Shown: positions 1 through 9,041, counted from the first letter of the stretch. The stretch: DNA of 37,052 nt from Taibaiella sp. (GCA_014377675.1 JACMPD010000177.1:1-37052), one strand, 5' to 3'. A program made the numbers and translations. The notes: a model not told the origin generated them from the letters alone.

Positions 1-2807
1 ACCCCCCGCTGCCAGTAAGTGGTGTTGTTAGACATGTCTGGGTCGGTTATCCTGGTAGCAGTAACAGACACCGTATTTCTAACCGTATCGCTTGCAGTGG
101 CTGTAGTATGCACCATGCCTTTTACAACAGCGTTAAATTCAAACAGGGAAGCCACATTAGCAAAGTGCCAGGTAATTACATTACCCGAAACGCTTGTAGG
201 AGCAGGACCAGAAGATATGCCTGCATAGTTAAGTATTGTATCGAGCGTAAGGGTTACTGTGGCGCTAAGGGTATCGCACATATAGCCGTAAGGGTTACTG
301 GCAGTAATGGCCAATAAAGCCGTATCGCCCGGCCTGAAACGGTCACCGGTACCGGAAGTATACATATCAACTGTGGAAGGCGAGGTGCAGGTAAAGCCCA
401 TGTTTTGCACATAACTGCCTCCTGAAGCCGTAAAGGAGAAAGTACCCGTAGAAGGGCAGGACGCGGCAAGTGTAGTAGCAGTTGAAGTGCCCGTAAAGTA
501 CGCGGCCGGGTCAGCAATAATAGTATAGGAATAGCCGTCAACTACATTAGCGGAGAAATACCCGGTATCATTGCACCAGCCATAAACCGTATCAGAAAGG
601 GCAGGATTAATGATAGCGTAAGGCCAGTAGCCCAGCTTACTTTCCATTGGCTGGTGGGTGCAATCAGCATTGGTATCTATGTAAAAAATACCGGTAACGG
701 GTGAGCAGCTGGAACCCAGGATAAACGTGCCAACACTCATGGAGCTGGTATAACTTAGTGCAGTTACCGTAACAGTGGGTGTAAAACTGCCTGACATAGT
801 GTAGGTATGCAAAAGAGTACCCGCATTAAAAGTAAAGCTGCCCCCACTTGTATGGATAACAGGCAGCGTAAATGTAGATATGGTACCATCGCCATAATTA
901 ACAGTTACCGAAACGGTTGTGGCCAGCACGGCAGAATCATAAAGCGAGCCTGAAAGTGAGAACCTGTCAGTAAAGGGCAGATGGCAGTACATAGGGGCAG
1001 AAGCGGTATCAGAGAAATATACTGATATTGAACCGCCGCTACAGCTGTTAGGCATCTCGGGCGCATAAGTTTCCCGTGAAAACAACCCGCTTGAAGTAAC
1101 CGCACGGACATACTGGCGGTAGACGCCATAAGGGTAAAGGTGAGAGATAGTATCGTGAAAATAATAGGTGGAGCCGGACAAGGTATAGGGCACTTTATGC
1201 ATTTCATAAGGTAAACCTGCGTGATCATTATTAAGCACTATGTATACCGAATCTCCTGCCGATGGCGTGCCGGTAACCCTGCCCCAGATTGTATGTGTTA
1301 TCCTCGCCGGGTTAGAGCAATAGCCGCTTGTAATGTCATATTGCACGGAGTCTGTAGTAAGCGCTGTAATGCCACTACCGCAAATATTTCCAATAGTTAC
1401 AGTGGGCGCGTTAATCACATCAGTATATCCGCCAAGTGTAGCCACTGTGATTGTTGGGGTGTATACGCCCGGCACGTGGTAGGTGTAGCTGCCGAGGTTG
1501 CTGATGGTATCACCAAAGCCATAAGTGCTGCCGCTATAGGTATAAGGCAGCGTATAAGTAGTAACAGGGTTTGGCGTAAATTCACCCCAGTTAACCGTTA
1601 GGTGTACAGAATCAGTTGAGGAAGGAGTACCATTCACCGTGCCATGTATACCAATATTTACTGTTGCAGGCAACGTGCACGTGGCTGTGGCCAAGCTATC
1701 GGTAGCAGAAAGCCTATTGATTACTGAAAATGGATGAAGTATTATACTGGTCCAACCACCAAGATAGGTGTAATAGATATTGCCGGCAGGGTCACTATAG
1801 ATACATTCAGCATCAATGGACATACTGTCTGCATTCGTGGTTGACCAGCTCCCACTTGAGTACATACCGGCCACTTTATTGATAATGCCGGTGGACGCAT
1901 CTATTTTCCTAATCACATAATTATAATCGTGGACATAAATATTACCACTTGGATCAATTCCCATTCCTTTAGGCATATATAATTGTGCAACCGTAGCGGG
2001 TCCGCCATCACCGCTGTTGCCCATTGTGCCATTTCCTGCTATCGTTGTAATGACGCCTGATGCACTTATCTTCCTTACCCTGTTATTGCCGTTGTCAGTG
2101 CAATAGATATTCCCGCTGTTATCTACTACTATGGCGCGGATACCATCCAGCCGAGCTGCCGTTGCCGGGCCGCCATCTCCTGCGAAGCCTGGTGAAGTAC
2201 TTCCTGCTACGGCACTGATGATACCAGTTGATGCGGTAACTTTTCGTATTTTATACGAACCGCTAATAAATATGTTTCCGTTGGTATCTACATATACAGA
2301 GGTAGGCTGACCAAGTCCGGCGCTTGTGGCCGCTCCGCCATCCCCTGAAATTGTGGATGAACCGTTTCCGGCCACCGTTGAAATAATGCCGGAAGAAATA
2401 TCAATTTTTCTTATCCTTTTAGAGTCGTCTGTCAAATATATATTGCCGGCCCTGTCAGTGCACAGTGTGCTTCGGCTCCCGGAGCTGACGATACCCGCAG
2501 CAGTGGCAGGCCCACCGTCTCCTGAATAAGTTGACGAACCATTACCGGCTATTGTGGTCAATATCCCGGTGCTGTGGTCTACACGGCGTACACGGTTGTT
2601 GTTCTTGTCAAAAATGTACAAGTTACCCGCGGTATCCATAGTAACACCTGTTGGCGTGTTAAAACGCGCCGCAGTGGCTGTTGCCGCACCGCCATCACCG
2701 CCAAAGCCGCCGTAGGTCCCGCCACCTGCCACTACACTTACAATACCGTGCTGGGCACTAACAATAAAGGGAAATAAGAGAATAAAGAATAGTAATGTTT
2801 TTTTCAT
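1..2807 (-). CDS. Secreted NHL beta-propeller / PKD-like repeat protein (5' part, runs off window)
   Basis: This gene is absent from the ORF track because its stop lies outside the window. I read it from the ATG at 2807-2805; the same frame is in register at about 1500 and at base 3, giving at least 935 residues. It opens with a signal peptide (MKKTLLFFILLFPFIVSAQ). Residues about 20-330 hold roughly six NHL blades, each with a Gly-Asp-Gly-Gly-rich turn (SGDGGPATAA and variants) and a GNIY-type strand, which predicts a six-bladed beta-propeller. Two PKD/Ig-like Thr/Ser-rich repeats follow, then an SdrD_B-like segment (IFYIDTNADC) and a DUF11-like module near the window edge. Proteins of this layout are usually exported by T9SS and sit on the cell surface; the expected C-terminal sorting tail is outside the window. 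The ligand is unknown. The domain class is well supported; the function is not. Confidence 0.88.
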   Translation of the reverse strand, partial: MKKTLLFFILLFPFIVSAQHGIVSVVAGGGTYGGFGGDGGAATATAARFNTPTGVTMDTAGNLYIFDKNNNRVRRVDHSTGILTTIAGNGSSTYSGDGGPATAAGIVSSGSRSTLCTDRAGNIYLTDDSKRIRKIDISSGIISTVAGNGSSTISGDGGAATSAGLGQPTSVYVDTNGNIFISGSYKIRKVTASTGIISAVAGSTSPGFAGDGGPATAARLDGIRAIVVDNSGNIYCTDNGNNRVRKISASGVITTIAGNGTMGNSGDGGPATVAQLYMPKGMGIDPSGNIYVHDYNYVIRKIDASTGIINKVAGMYSSGSWSTTNADSMSIDAECIYSDPAGNIYYTYLGGWTSIILHPFSVINRLSATDSLATATCTLPATVNIGIHGTVNGTPSSTDSVHLTVNWGEFTPNPVTTYTLPYTYSGSTYGFGDTISNLGSYTYHVPGVYTPTITVATLGGYTDVINAPTVTIGNICGSGITALTTDSVQYDITSGYCSNPARITHTIWGRVTGTPSAGDSVYIVLNNDHAGLPYEMHKVPYTLSGSTYYFHDTISHLYPYGVYRQYVRAVTSSGLFSRETYAPEMPNSCSGGSISVYFSDTASAPMYCHLPFTDRFSLSGSLYDSAVLATTVSVTVNYGDGTISTFTLPVIHTSGGSFTFNAGTLLHTYTMSGSFTPTVTVTALSYTSSMSVGTFILGSSCSPVTGIFYIDTNADCTHQPMESKLGYWPYAIINPALSDTVYGWCNDTGYFSANVVDGYSYTIIADPAAYFTGTSTATTLAASCPSTGTFSFTASGGSYVQNMGFTCTSPSTVDMYTSGTGDRFRPGDTALLAITASNPYGYMCDTLSATVTLTLDTILNYAGISSGPAPTSVSGNVITWHFANVASLFEFNAVVKGMVHTTATASDTVRNTVSVTATRITDPDMSNNTTYWQRG

Positions 2808-2884
2808 AAAATGGTAGTTTGGTTTGGGTGTTTTTAAAAATTTGGCGCATCAAAAATCAAGATCCGCAAAAATGCATATAAGTT

Positions 2885-2914
2885 CAAAGTTAAAAGCAAT
2901 AATTTGAATTACAA
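2885..2914 (-). promoter_or_regulatory. Bacteroidota-type promoter of the NHL protein gene
   Basis: On the minus strand there is a -7 box TAACTTTG (2892-2885) matching TAnnTTTG, and a TTG (2914-2912) at the -33 position with a 19-base spacer. This predicts a leader of roughly 70 bases before the ATG at 2807. The match is by consensus only. Confidence 0.5.
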
Positions 2915-2997
2915 TAAACTATTGTGGGATTTTTTTTATTCTGTTGATATTACCGTTCTCTACCGATGCCATGAATAGCAGATTGATCAATGGCCGC

Positions 2998-3163
2998 CAG
3001 CGGGAGGCTTGCAACCAGTGGAGTTGAACAAGATGAATTTTTTTCGCAGCATCATGAAGAGATTAGCTCAATGCCTACAATTATTCAACTAATTCTCTGT
3101 CTCGGAAGCGGACGCTTCCTCATATTAGGACGAAGGGAGACCCTTCGACCAGATGGGGGTTGC
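2998..3163. repeat. Diverged copies of the intergenic palindromic repeat
   Basis: The gap 2808-3198 holds the promoter above and two degenerate units related to the repeat cluster at 3992-4144. Unit 2998-3020 reads cagcgggaggcttgcaacca, close to cagcgggacgcttgcgacca. Unit 3104-3163 aligns with 4095-4150 (gaagcg-gacgctt...catatt...cgaccag-tggggg) and contains a perfect hairpin CGAAGGG-aga-CCCTTCG (3131-3147). No gene is visible in this gap. Confidence 0.55.
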
Positions 3164-3198
3164 CACTACATAGTTTCATTTATTTATCTGTTTGAATT

Positions 3199-3909
3199 TT
3201 ACTTACTTAGCGGCGGCAGCACACCATTGTAACAGGCCACCGCCCTGCGCCGGTTTTGTTTTGCGTGTCCTTTAGTTATAGCGCCGTAAACCATGCCACC
3301 CAGCCCTACCAACTCAACGAGTCCGCCGGCGGCCATCCGCTTTCCATCTACACCCTGCGCGCTAAAACCGCTTCCAATAATAACAAAACCACCCAATACA
3401 CACGCCAGGCCGGCTATTATTTTCGCATTACCGAGGCGGTCATTTTGCCGGGATAGCTTGAGGTAGTCAAATGCCGGAGTGCCAGGGGCAATAATTTTGG
3501 AAAGGGGTTTGTAATACATTTTGATTAATGAGTCATTCCCATTTGTAACGTATTCAAACTTATTCCCGCTACTACTTGTAGTACCATTAGAATACGAAGT
3601 TGTTGTAATAGTTTCCAGGGTATACACGTTAAGTTTGCCGGTATATATAAGCGGGATAAAAAAACTGCTGCTGGTCGGAAGGTATTGGTACTTTCCATCG
3701 CAGTATGCTGTTATATTAGTTCTGTTGTAAGATTTATTGTCTGCAATTATGTTAAAGGCAGTTTTTTTCACAGTTTCGGGGTGCAACACCGTCCCGTTCC
3801 TCAGCTTTATATACGGCTTTGGGTTGGGGTCAGGGTCTTCACCCATCTTTATAGTAGCGCACGACGACACGAGTACAAACAGCAGCAAAAGAAGATTTAG
3901 GTTTTTCAT
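3199..3909 (-). CDS. Hypothetical lipoprotein with two C-terminal hydrophobic segments
   Basis: The protein has 236 residues. I chose the ATG at 3909 rather than the track start at 3951 because it places a clean lipoprotein signal at the N-terminus (MKNLNLLLLLFVLVSSC, lipobox VSSC). The mature part begins with an Asp/Pro-rich stretch, continues with Tyr/Thr/Ser-rich beta-like sequence, and ends with two glycine-rich hydrophobic segments (IIAGLACVLGGFVIIGSG and LVELVGLGGMVYGAI) that could be membrane helices or a glycine-zipper-like hairpin. It stands alone between two repeat-rich gaps. I do not recognise a family. Placement in the cell envelope is inferred from the lipobox only. Confidence 0.75.
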   Translation of the reverse strand: MKNLNLLLLLFVLVSSCATIKMGEDPDPNPKPYIKLRNGTVLHPETVKKTAFNIIADNKSYNRTNITAYCDGKYQYLPTSSSFFIPLIYTGKLNVYTLETITTTSYSNGTTSSSGNKFEYVTNGNDSLIKMYYKPLSKIIAPGTPAFDYLKLSRQNDRLGNAKIIAGLACVLGGFVIIGSGFSAQGVDGKRMAAGGLVELVGLGGMVYGAITKGHAKQNRRRAVACYNGVLPPLSK

Positions 3910-3991
3910 ATTTTTTTCGCCGCAAGGTAGTGTTAACGAAATGAATTTCAAAGCTTGTTGGCGGTTATAGCCACTGGATGTGTCCTATATC

Positions 3992-4144
3992 CATATTGTG
4001 GGTCGCAGCGGGACGCTTGCGACCAGGCAAATTGTAATCCCTGGTCGCCAGCGTCCGCTGCGACCCCAGTTTTGCAAGCGTCCCGCTGGCTGTGGAAGCG
4101 AGACGCTTACATATTGTGGGGCGCAGCGGGACGCTTGCGACCAG
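3992..4144. repeat. Cluster of inverted and direct repeats
   Basis: A 35-base unit occurs twice in direct orientation, 3992-4026 and 4110-4144, with one mismatch (catattgtgggtcgcagcgg / catattgtggggcgcagcgg). The first copy faces an inverted copy: 4001-4027 pairs with 4040-4065 across a loop of about 12 bases. A further 15-base exact inverted copy (gcaagcgtcccgctg) lies at 4074-4088. The arrangement resembles REP/BIME-type clusters. The short ORFs here are products of the palindromes. Confidence 0.8.
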
Positions 4145-4151
4145 TGGGGGC

Positions 4152-4275
4152 TGGAAGCGTGGGGTTTCCGAAATTAAAAAACATTTACTGCTCAGCGAAT
4201 ATAGTAGCAAAAATGGAGCAAACTTATTTTAATTTTATGTTAGGGAAGCAGGTAGTTTCAGTTCAATACACAAAT
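4152..4275. repeat. Dispersed intergenic repeat, copy A
   Basis: The core (aaaaacatttactgctcagc ... ggagcaaacttattttaatt) recurs at 7873-8025 and 9042-9200. All three copies lie between genes in the same orientation. See the separate finding. Confidence 0.7.
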
Positions 4276-4286
4276 CTAATACCTCC

Positions 4287-4317
4287 TTTACGCAATAAAT
4301 AACCAATTTTACGTTTG
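4287..4317 (+). promoter_or_regulatory. Candidate promoter for the TonB receptor gene
   Basis: A -7 box TACGTTTG (4310-4317) matches TAnnTTTG. TTTA at 4287-4290 stands at the -33 position with a 19-base spacer, one base off TTTG. The start codon follows 16 bases downstream. Confidence 0.45.
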
Positions 4318-4333
4318 TTTATCTGCTAACACT

Positions 4334-6637
4334 ATGCACATGGTTTCCATAAGAAGTTTATTCATTGTTTTTTTACTGGGTGCCTTTAATATGGCGGCCT
4401 ATGCACAGCATATAACCATAAGCGGCTACGTAAGCGAACAAAAGAGCGGGGAGCGGCTCACCGGTGCTATTGTGTATATCCCCAGCCTTAATATTGGTGC
4501 GGCGAGCAATACTTTTGGGTTTTACTCCATCACTTTGCCTACAGGTACTTCTGCCGTAGCGTTGAGGGCTTCTTTTATTGGCTTTGAAACTTTTGATACT
4601 TCTGTGGCTACAAATGCCAATATTGAACTGAATATACAACTCAAGGAAGCCAAAGAGTTGAAGGAAGTTGTGGTAAAGGTAAGGAAGGAAGCAGCCATAC
4701 AGGAGAGAACCCAGATGAGCAGTATCAACCTCTCTATCCAGACTATAAAATCATTACCCGCGTTCCTGGGTGAGCCTGATATAATGAAGGCGATACAACT
4801 GCTGCCGGGCATACAGGGCGGCAACGAGGGTACATCAGGCCTGTATGTAAGAGGTGGCAGCCCCGACCAGAACCTTATTTTGCTTGATGGTGTACCGGTA
4901 TATAATGCAAGCCACCTGTTTGGTTTTTTCTCTGTTTTTAATACTGATGCTATCAGGAGTGTTGAGGTAATAAAGGGCGGCTTCCCCGCCCGGTATGGCG
5001 GCAGGCTGTCATCAGTAATAGATATTAATATGAAGGAAGGCGACAAGAATAAAATACATGGCGAAGGCGGCCTGGGGCTTATAGCATCGCGCCTTACCCT
5101 TGAAGGCCCGATACAAAAAGGAAAATCTTCCTTCATGGTCTCTGGCAGAAGAACGTATGTTGACGTGCTTGCCAAACCATTTATGAAAGGTGATAACAAG
5201 GGTGGCTATTACTTCTACGACCTGAATGGCAAGGTAAACTTTACGCTGGGCAAAAAAGACCATCTGTATGCCAGCGGCTATTTCGGTAATGATAAATTTT
5301 ATTTCAGCAATGTGAATAATGACGCCACTTCGCCATCTTCATTCAGCGGAGGGCTGCAGTGGGGCAATATCACAGGTGTAGGCCGTTGGAACCACGAGTT
5401 CAGCCCTAAATTATTTGGCAATCTTACATCTTATTACAGCAGGTATAAGTTCGTTATTTCTGCTAACAGCAGCAGTACAGATAATGGTGTGAAGGATGAA
5501 TTCCAGTTGAAGTACACATCAGGCATCTCTGACGTTGCCGCCAAGTACGACCTTGACTTCTTTCCCTCGCCCAATCACTTTATAAAGGCGGGGATTGGTG
5601 TTATTTCCCATACTTACACACCGGGTGTGCAACAGACAAAAATATCTTCGGGTGGCCTAAATCAGGATACATCGGTTGGGCCGGAGCCGATACTGGGTAA
5701 TGAAATGGAAGCCTACATAGAAGATGATATACACATAAGCTCACGGATAAAGGTAAATGTAGGCATACATGCCGCAAGGTTTGATGTAAGGAATAAAAAC
5801 TATAACTCATTGCAGCCGAGAGTCTCTGCCCGCTATCTTATTAACGAAAAGCTAAGCGCGAAGGCATCTTATGTGCAAATGACGCAGTTCATCAACCTGC
5901 TCACCAATAGTTCGGTGGGCCTGCCGACAGACCTTTGGGTGCCCTCAACTGACAGAATACCGCCACAACAGTCGCAACAGGCGGCTGTGGGACTGGCTTA
6001 CACCCACAAAGCGGGTATAGAAGTAAGCCTGGAGGGTTACTACAAAACCATGGACAACCTGGTAGAATATAAGGAAGGCACCAGCTTTTTTAACAGCAGC
6101 ACCAATTGGGAAGATAAGGTGGAGGTAGGTAAGGGCTCCAGCTACGGAGCTGAGGTATTTCTGCAAAAGAAGAAGGGCAAATTTACCGGGATGCTGGGCT
6201 ATACGCTCTCCTGGACCAACCGCACTTTTGCCAATCTGAATAACGGGCAGACCTACCCTTACAAGTATGACCGGCGTAATGACTTTAAGGTAGCCGGCAT
6301 CTATACCCTAAGCGATAAAGTAGAATTCAGCGCCGAGTGGGTATACGGCACAGGCAATGCTATAACCCTGCCTATCGGTTATTACCAGGGAGTTAACGGG
6401 GAATCAATAAAAGTATATGGCAGCCGCAATGGCTTCAGAATGCCTTCTTATAACCGGGGCGATGTAGCGGTGCGTTTTACAAAGAAAAAAGCAAGATGGG
6501 AGCGGGCCTGGATAGTGAGCGTGTACAATGTGTATAACCGACAAAATCCGTTTTTCATTTATGAAGACAATGGGGAATTTAAGCAGGTGAGCCTGTTCCC
6601 TGTAATACCTGCCGTTACTTATCAGTTCAAATTCTAA
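4334..6637 (+). CDS. TonB-dependent receptor with carboxypeptidase-regulatory-like N-domain
   Basis: This is a 767-residue outer-membrane receptor that would import an unidentified ligand using TonB/ExbBD energy. Residues 1-24 are a signal peptide ending AYAQ. Residues about 27-110 form a CarboxypepD_reg-like beta-sandwich (ISGYVSEQKSGERLTGAIVY). The plug follows at about 130-235 (YVRGGSPDQNLILLDGVPVY, then VEVIKGGFPARYGGRLSSV), and a beta-barrel runs to a C-terminal aromatic strand (YQFKF). At under 800 residues it is far shorter than SusC (about 1000) and it lacks a SusD partner. Instead it is followed by a DUF4249 lipoprotein, a pairing that is common in Bacteroidota. A second ATG lies two codons inside; either start keeps the signal peptide. 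The family is clear; the substrate cannot be read from the sequence. Confidence 0.93.
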   Translation: MHMVSIRSLFIVFLLGAFNMAAYAQHITISGYVSEQKSGERLTGAIVYIPSLNIGAASNTFGFYSITLPTGTSAVALRASFIGFETFDTSVATNANIELNIQLKEAKELKEVVVKVRKEAAIQERTQMSSINLSIQTIKSLPAFLGEPDIMKAIQLLPGIQGGNEGTSGLYVRGGSPDQNLILLDGVPVYNASHLFGFFSVFNTDAIRSVEVIKGGFPARYGGRLSSVIDINMKEGDKNKIHGEGGLGLIASRLTLEGPIQKGKSSFMVSGRRTYVDVLAKPFMKGDNKGGYYFYDLNGKVNFTLGKKDHLYASGYFGNDKFYFSNVNNDATSPSSFSGGLQWGNITGVGRWNHEFSPKLFGNLTSYYSRYKFVISANSSSTDNGVKDEFQLKYTSGISDVAAKYDLDFFPSPNHFIKAGIGVISHTYTPGVQQTKISSGGLNQDTSVGPEPILGNEMEAYIEDDIHISSRIKVNVGIHAARFDVRNKNYNSLQPRVSARYLINEKLSAKASYVQMTQFINLLTNSSVGLPTDLWVPSTDRIPPQQSQQAAVGLAYTHKAGIEVSLEGYYKTMDNLVEYKEGTSFFNSSTNWEDKVEVGKGSSYGAEVFLQKKKGKFTGMLGYTLSWTNRTFANLNNGQTYPYKYDRRNDFKVAGIYTLSDKVEFSAEWVYGTGNAITLPIGYYQGVNGESIKVYGSRNGFRMPSYNRGDVAVRFTKKKARWERAWIVSVYNVYNRQNPFFIYEDNGEFKQVSLFPVIPAVTYQFKF

Positions 6638-6670
6638 TAAGATGCAAACCAAATTGCCACATCTTACACC

Positions 6671-6716
6671 GCCCTCAACCCCAGCCCTTCTCCCAAACGG
6701 GCGAAGGGAGAGCCAA
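6671..6716. repeat. Short GC-rich palindromic repeat between receptor and DUF4249 genes
   Basis: The 158-base gap contains a hairpin with arms cccttc (6685-6690) and gaaggg (6703-6708) inside caaccccagcccttctccca. This resembles a widespread short intergenic palindrome of bacterial genomes. It has no T-tract, so it is not obviously a terminator, and it may act on mRNA between the two cistrons. Confidence 0.4.
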
Positions 6717-6795
6717 TGTCTGCGCATTCGCGCAGGTGCCATCTGTAAACTTTTTATGCTACAATTTGATTTGCATTCTTTTAATCTGCCTCATT

Positions 6796-7722
6796 ATGTG
6801 TTTCAATAAAGTATTTTATACAATTGCCGCTACAGCACTACTCCTTTTTACAGCTTGCGAAAAAACAGTTAAGCTGAACGTGCCACCCCACACTCCCCTG
6901 CTGGTGTTGAATGCAACCATAAATGTGGGAGATACTCTTTTTGCAGCTATAAGCCGCACTGAGAGCATAACCGGCGGTGTCAACAGCGGACAGATATTTC
7001 CTGTAACCGGTGCCACAGTTGACTTATACACCAATGGCGTGCTAACTGAAACTATGACATACCGCGAGAGCGCCGGTGTGTATGCATCGCATGTGGTTGC
7101 TGAAGTTGGCAAAGAGTATACAATCAAGGCGGCTGCAAGCGGCTATACCAGCATATCAGCAACAACTAAAGCAGTATCAACTGTGGCTGTTACAGCCACA
7201 TCGCTTACCAGGAACGCAAGGAAAGACCAGGATGGTAATTTTCAGGATATGGTTACTATCAGCTTTACTGAGCCGGCAACTGAAGGAGACTTTTATGTGC
7301 TCAAAATTGCGCGTGCGCAAACCTTCCTGAATACCCAGGGCCAGAGTTACGAGCGGTTTTGCGTGAACACAAATGACGGCAGCATAGAAACAGTGAACAA
7401 CGACTATGTAGATGTGAATACCTGTGTAGACAATGATGGCATCTACCTGCGCGATTTGCTCTTTAACGGCCAGAAAAAGGAAATGAAGCTTTACGTTCCA
7501 TCGCACTTCTCAGAGCCGGTTGTAGTGGGCAGTGATACCTTCTACTATTTCATTCAGCTCAATCACGTAACAGAAGCAGGCTTCAGATATGAAAAGTCCT
7601 TACGGGCAGCGAGCAATTCCAATGGCGACCCTTTTGCCGAGCCCGCCAATGTATATACTAACGTAACCAATGGCTATGGCATATTTGCTATTTCCAGCTA
7701 TAGTGTGGAGGGGGTGAAGTGA
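6796..7722 (+). CDS. DUF4249 family lipoprotein
   Basis: I use the ATG at 6796 (308 residues) instead of the track start at 6736, because it gives a direct lipoprotein signal peptide (MCFNKVFYTIAATALLLFTAC, lipobox FTAC). The mature protein starts with a beta-sandwich of the DUF4249 type (LVLNATINVGDTLFAAISRT, then PVTGATVDLY). This family is typically encoded directly downstream of TonB receptors of the kind seen here and is presumed to be a surface-exposed or periplasmic partner that helps capture the ligand. The biochemical role is unknown. The 158-base gap to the receptor is long for a tight operon but there is no obvious terminator. Confidence 0.85.
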   Translation: MCFNKVFYTIAATALLLFTACEKTVKLNVPPHTPLLVLNATINVGDTLFAAISRTESITGGVNSGQIFPVTGATVDLYTNGVLTETMTYRESAGVYASHVVAEVGKEYTIKAAASGYTSISATTKAVSTVAVTATSLTRNARKDQDGNFQDMVTISFTEPATEGDFYVLKIARAQTFLNTQGQSYERFCVNTNDGSIETVNNDYVDVNTCVDNDGIYLRDLLFNGQKKEMKLYVPSHFSEPVVVGSDTFYYFIQLNHVTEAGFRYEKSLRAASNSNGDPFAEPANVYTNVTNGYGIFAISSYSVEGVK

Positions 7723-7872
7723 TAATATCACTACTTATGGTTGCGGGGAGGGCGTTAAAGGGAAAGTTTGATGAATTGTGCCAACAAATTGTGGACGCTG
7801 GAGGCTTAGGTGTTCTTGTTTTTCTTTTCTTCCCCAGGGGTAGAAGCGAAGGACGCCTTTTCCAAAGATTGG

Positions 7873-8025
7873 GAAGCTGGACGTTTTAGACCGTAAAAAA
7901 CATTTACCCCTTAGCAAGTAGAGCAGCAAAACGGAGCAACATATTTTAATTTTATGTTGCGGATGGGGGAGGTTTCAGTGTGGGGGACGAATAGGGAGGC
8001 TTTGGGGTGGGGTTCGCAGTGTAAA
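7873..8025. repeat. Dispersed intergenic repeat, copy B
   Basis: It shares tttagaccgta and the downstream gatggggga...gtgtggggg blocks with copy C, and the aaaaaacattta...ttttaattttatgttg core with copy A. The rest of the gap 7723-8060 shows no gene. Confidence 0.65.
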
Positions 8026-8061
8026 ACAAAATGCCGGCTAAATTATACTACAGGGAAATAG

Positions 8062-8340
8062 CATATATTTGAATTGAATTGTGGTAAATTTGTCACTGCC
8101 TATATGAGGAAGCCACCAAAGTCCGAATTAGCAAAACTATTGGGCGTAAGTGAGGAGATTTTCCATAGAGAAATAAAACCATTGATAAAAAGATAATTTA
8201 AAGAAGAGCTATTGAATATTATGGATAAAACGGACAACCCGGATATTTGGCTTGATGATGACGACAATATAATTTTGGTAAACCCAAAGGATATTGGCAA
8301 AAGTTATGAAACAGGCCTCTCTATATTTTCATATAAATAA
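8062..8340 (+). pseudogene. Remnant of a polymorphic-toxin C-terminal domain (in-frame stop)
   Basis: One frame reads through 8062-8340 with a single TAA at 8194-8196. The first piece (ATG 8104) encodes MRKPPKSELAKLLGVSEEIF... up to IKR; after the stop the frame continues FKEELLNIMDKTDNPDIWLD and ends at 8338-8340. Joined, this is about 90 residues, with a helix-turn-helix-like LAKLLGVSEEIFHREIK segment and an NPDI...DDNIILVNP tail. From memory, such sequences end secreted Rhs/CdiA-type toxins of Bacteroidota; I cannot confirm that by search. No upstream toxin body is present, since a stop occurs at 8059. The stretch is AT-rich compared with neighbours. It ends 12 bases before a 207-aa gene, the usual position of an immunity gene. 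The downstream piece alone could also be a 39-aa ORF from ATG 8221. Confidence 0.5.
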
Positions 8341-8352
8341 ACAGGCAGGCAT

Positions 8353-8976
8353 ATGAACAGCTTTAGTATAGATGTACGGCTTGAAGGCAACAAATTCTAT
8401 CCTTCAAAACTACAGTCAAATGTTGCGGTACCGTTGACCATCTTATCAGAATACGGTAAAATTGCAAATAAAGGGAGGTATGCCGGGAAAGAGTCTCCAT
8501 TCGGTATGGCAGTTTTTCAATACCCTGTTTCAGGAAAAGATATCAACGAATCCCTTTACGATTGTTATGTAAAACTACTTAGCTGGAAAAAAATTCTGGA
8601 TGAATGTGGCGTTGAGGATGTTATTATTGACATTGGGAATGACGAAGACTATCCATTGGCTGTAACGTTTTCAAAAGAATTGATGAATGCTTTTAACTCA
8701 CTTAATGCAACAATTGAATTTCATACTGTAAGTAAGGAAAAGAATGCTGAAAAGATGAGGGATGGATACTTAATTGAGATATTGAAGAAAAACCCTTCCG
8801 TAACCAAAGAAAAATTACAAAAGTTAATAAACTTATCTCAAATGCATCCGTCCCTAAGTAAGGTAAATGCACTGTCATATTGGTTATTTCTTGGTTTAAA
8901 AAACAGTTCATTTGAACAGGATGCTGAAAATCACCTTAATGAATTTGATTTTTTTTGCGACAATCTTGTAGTGTAG
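8353..8976 (+). CDS. Hypothetical 207-aa protein, possible orphan immunity protein
   Basis: This intact gene encodes a soluble, acidic protein with no signal peptide or membrane segment. The N-terminal half looks like an alpha/beta fold (FSIDVRLEGNKFYPSKL, then GRYAGKESPFGMAVFQYP), with a weak resemblance to DUF4279-type proteins that I cannot confirm. The C-terminal half is helical. It starts 12 bases after the presumed toxin remnant. Its base composition is clearly AT-richer than the flanking genes, which suggests horizontal acquisition. Position and size fit a cytoplasmic immunity protein for a contact-dependent or Rhs-type toxin. That role is inferred from context only. Confidence 0.7.
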   Translation: MNSFSIDVRLEGNKFYPSKLQSNVAVPLTILSEYGKIANKGRYAGKESPFGMAVFQYPVSGKDINESLYDCYVKLLSWKKILDECGVEDVIIDIGNDEDYPLAVTFSKELMNAFNSLNATIEFHTVSKEKNAEKMRDGYLIEILKKNPSVTKEKLQKLINLSQMHPSLSKVNALSYWLFLGLKNSSFEQDAENHLNEFDFFCDNLVV

Positions 8977-9041
8977 CAAATGCAAATGATTCTTCAATAA
9001 ATTATTACCCCACTTCGAAGCCAGCTTCGTGCATAGTTAGG

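Noticed and set aside
3955-4302. ORF of 115 aa (+) and 81-aa ORF (-) over the repeat cluster
   Set aside because: Both are translations of palindromic repeats in several frames, with no signal, start context or protein-like composition.
7718-7732. Palindrome agtgataatatcact at the end of the DUF4249 gene as a terminator
   Set aside because: The loop would be a single base and there is no T-tract.
7735-7929. 64-aa ORF (-) starting MLLYLLRGKCFL
   Set aside because: Its N-terminus resembles the 81-aa ORF at 3965-4210 only because both lie in copies of the same intergenic repeat. Downstream the sequences diverge completely.
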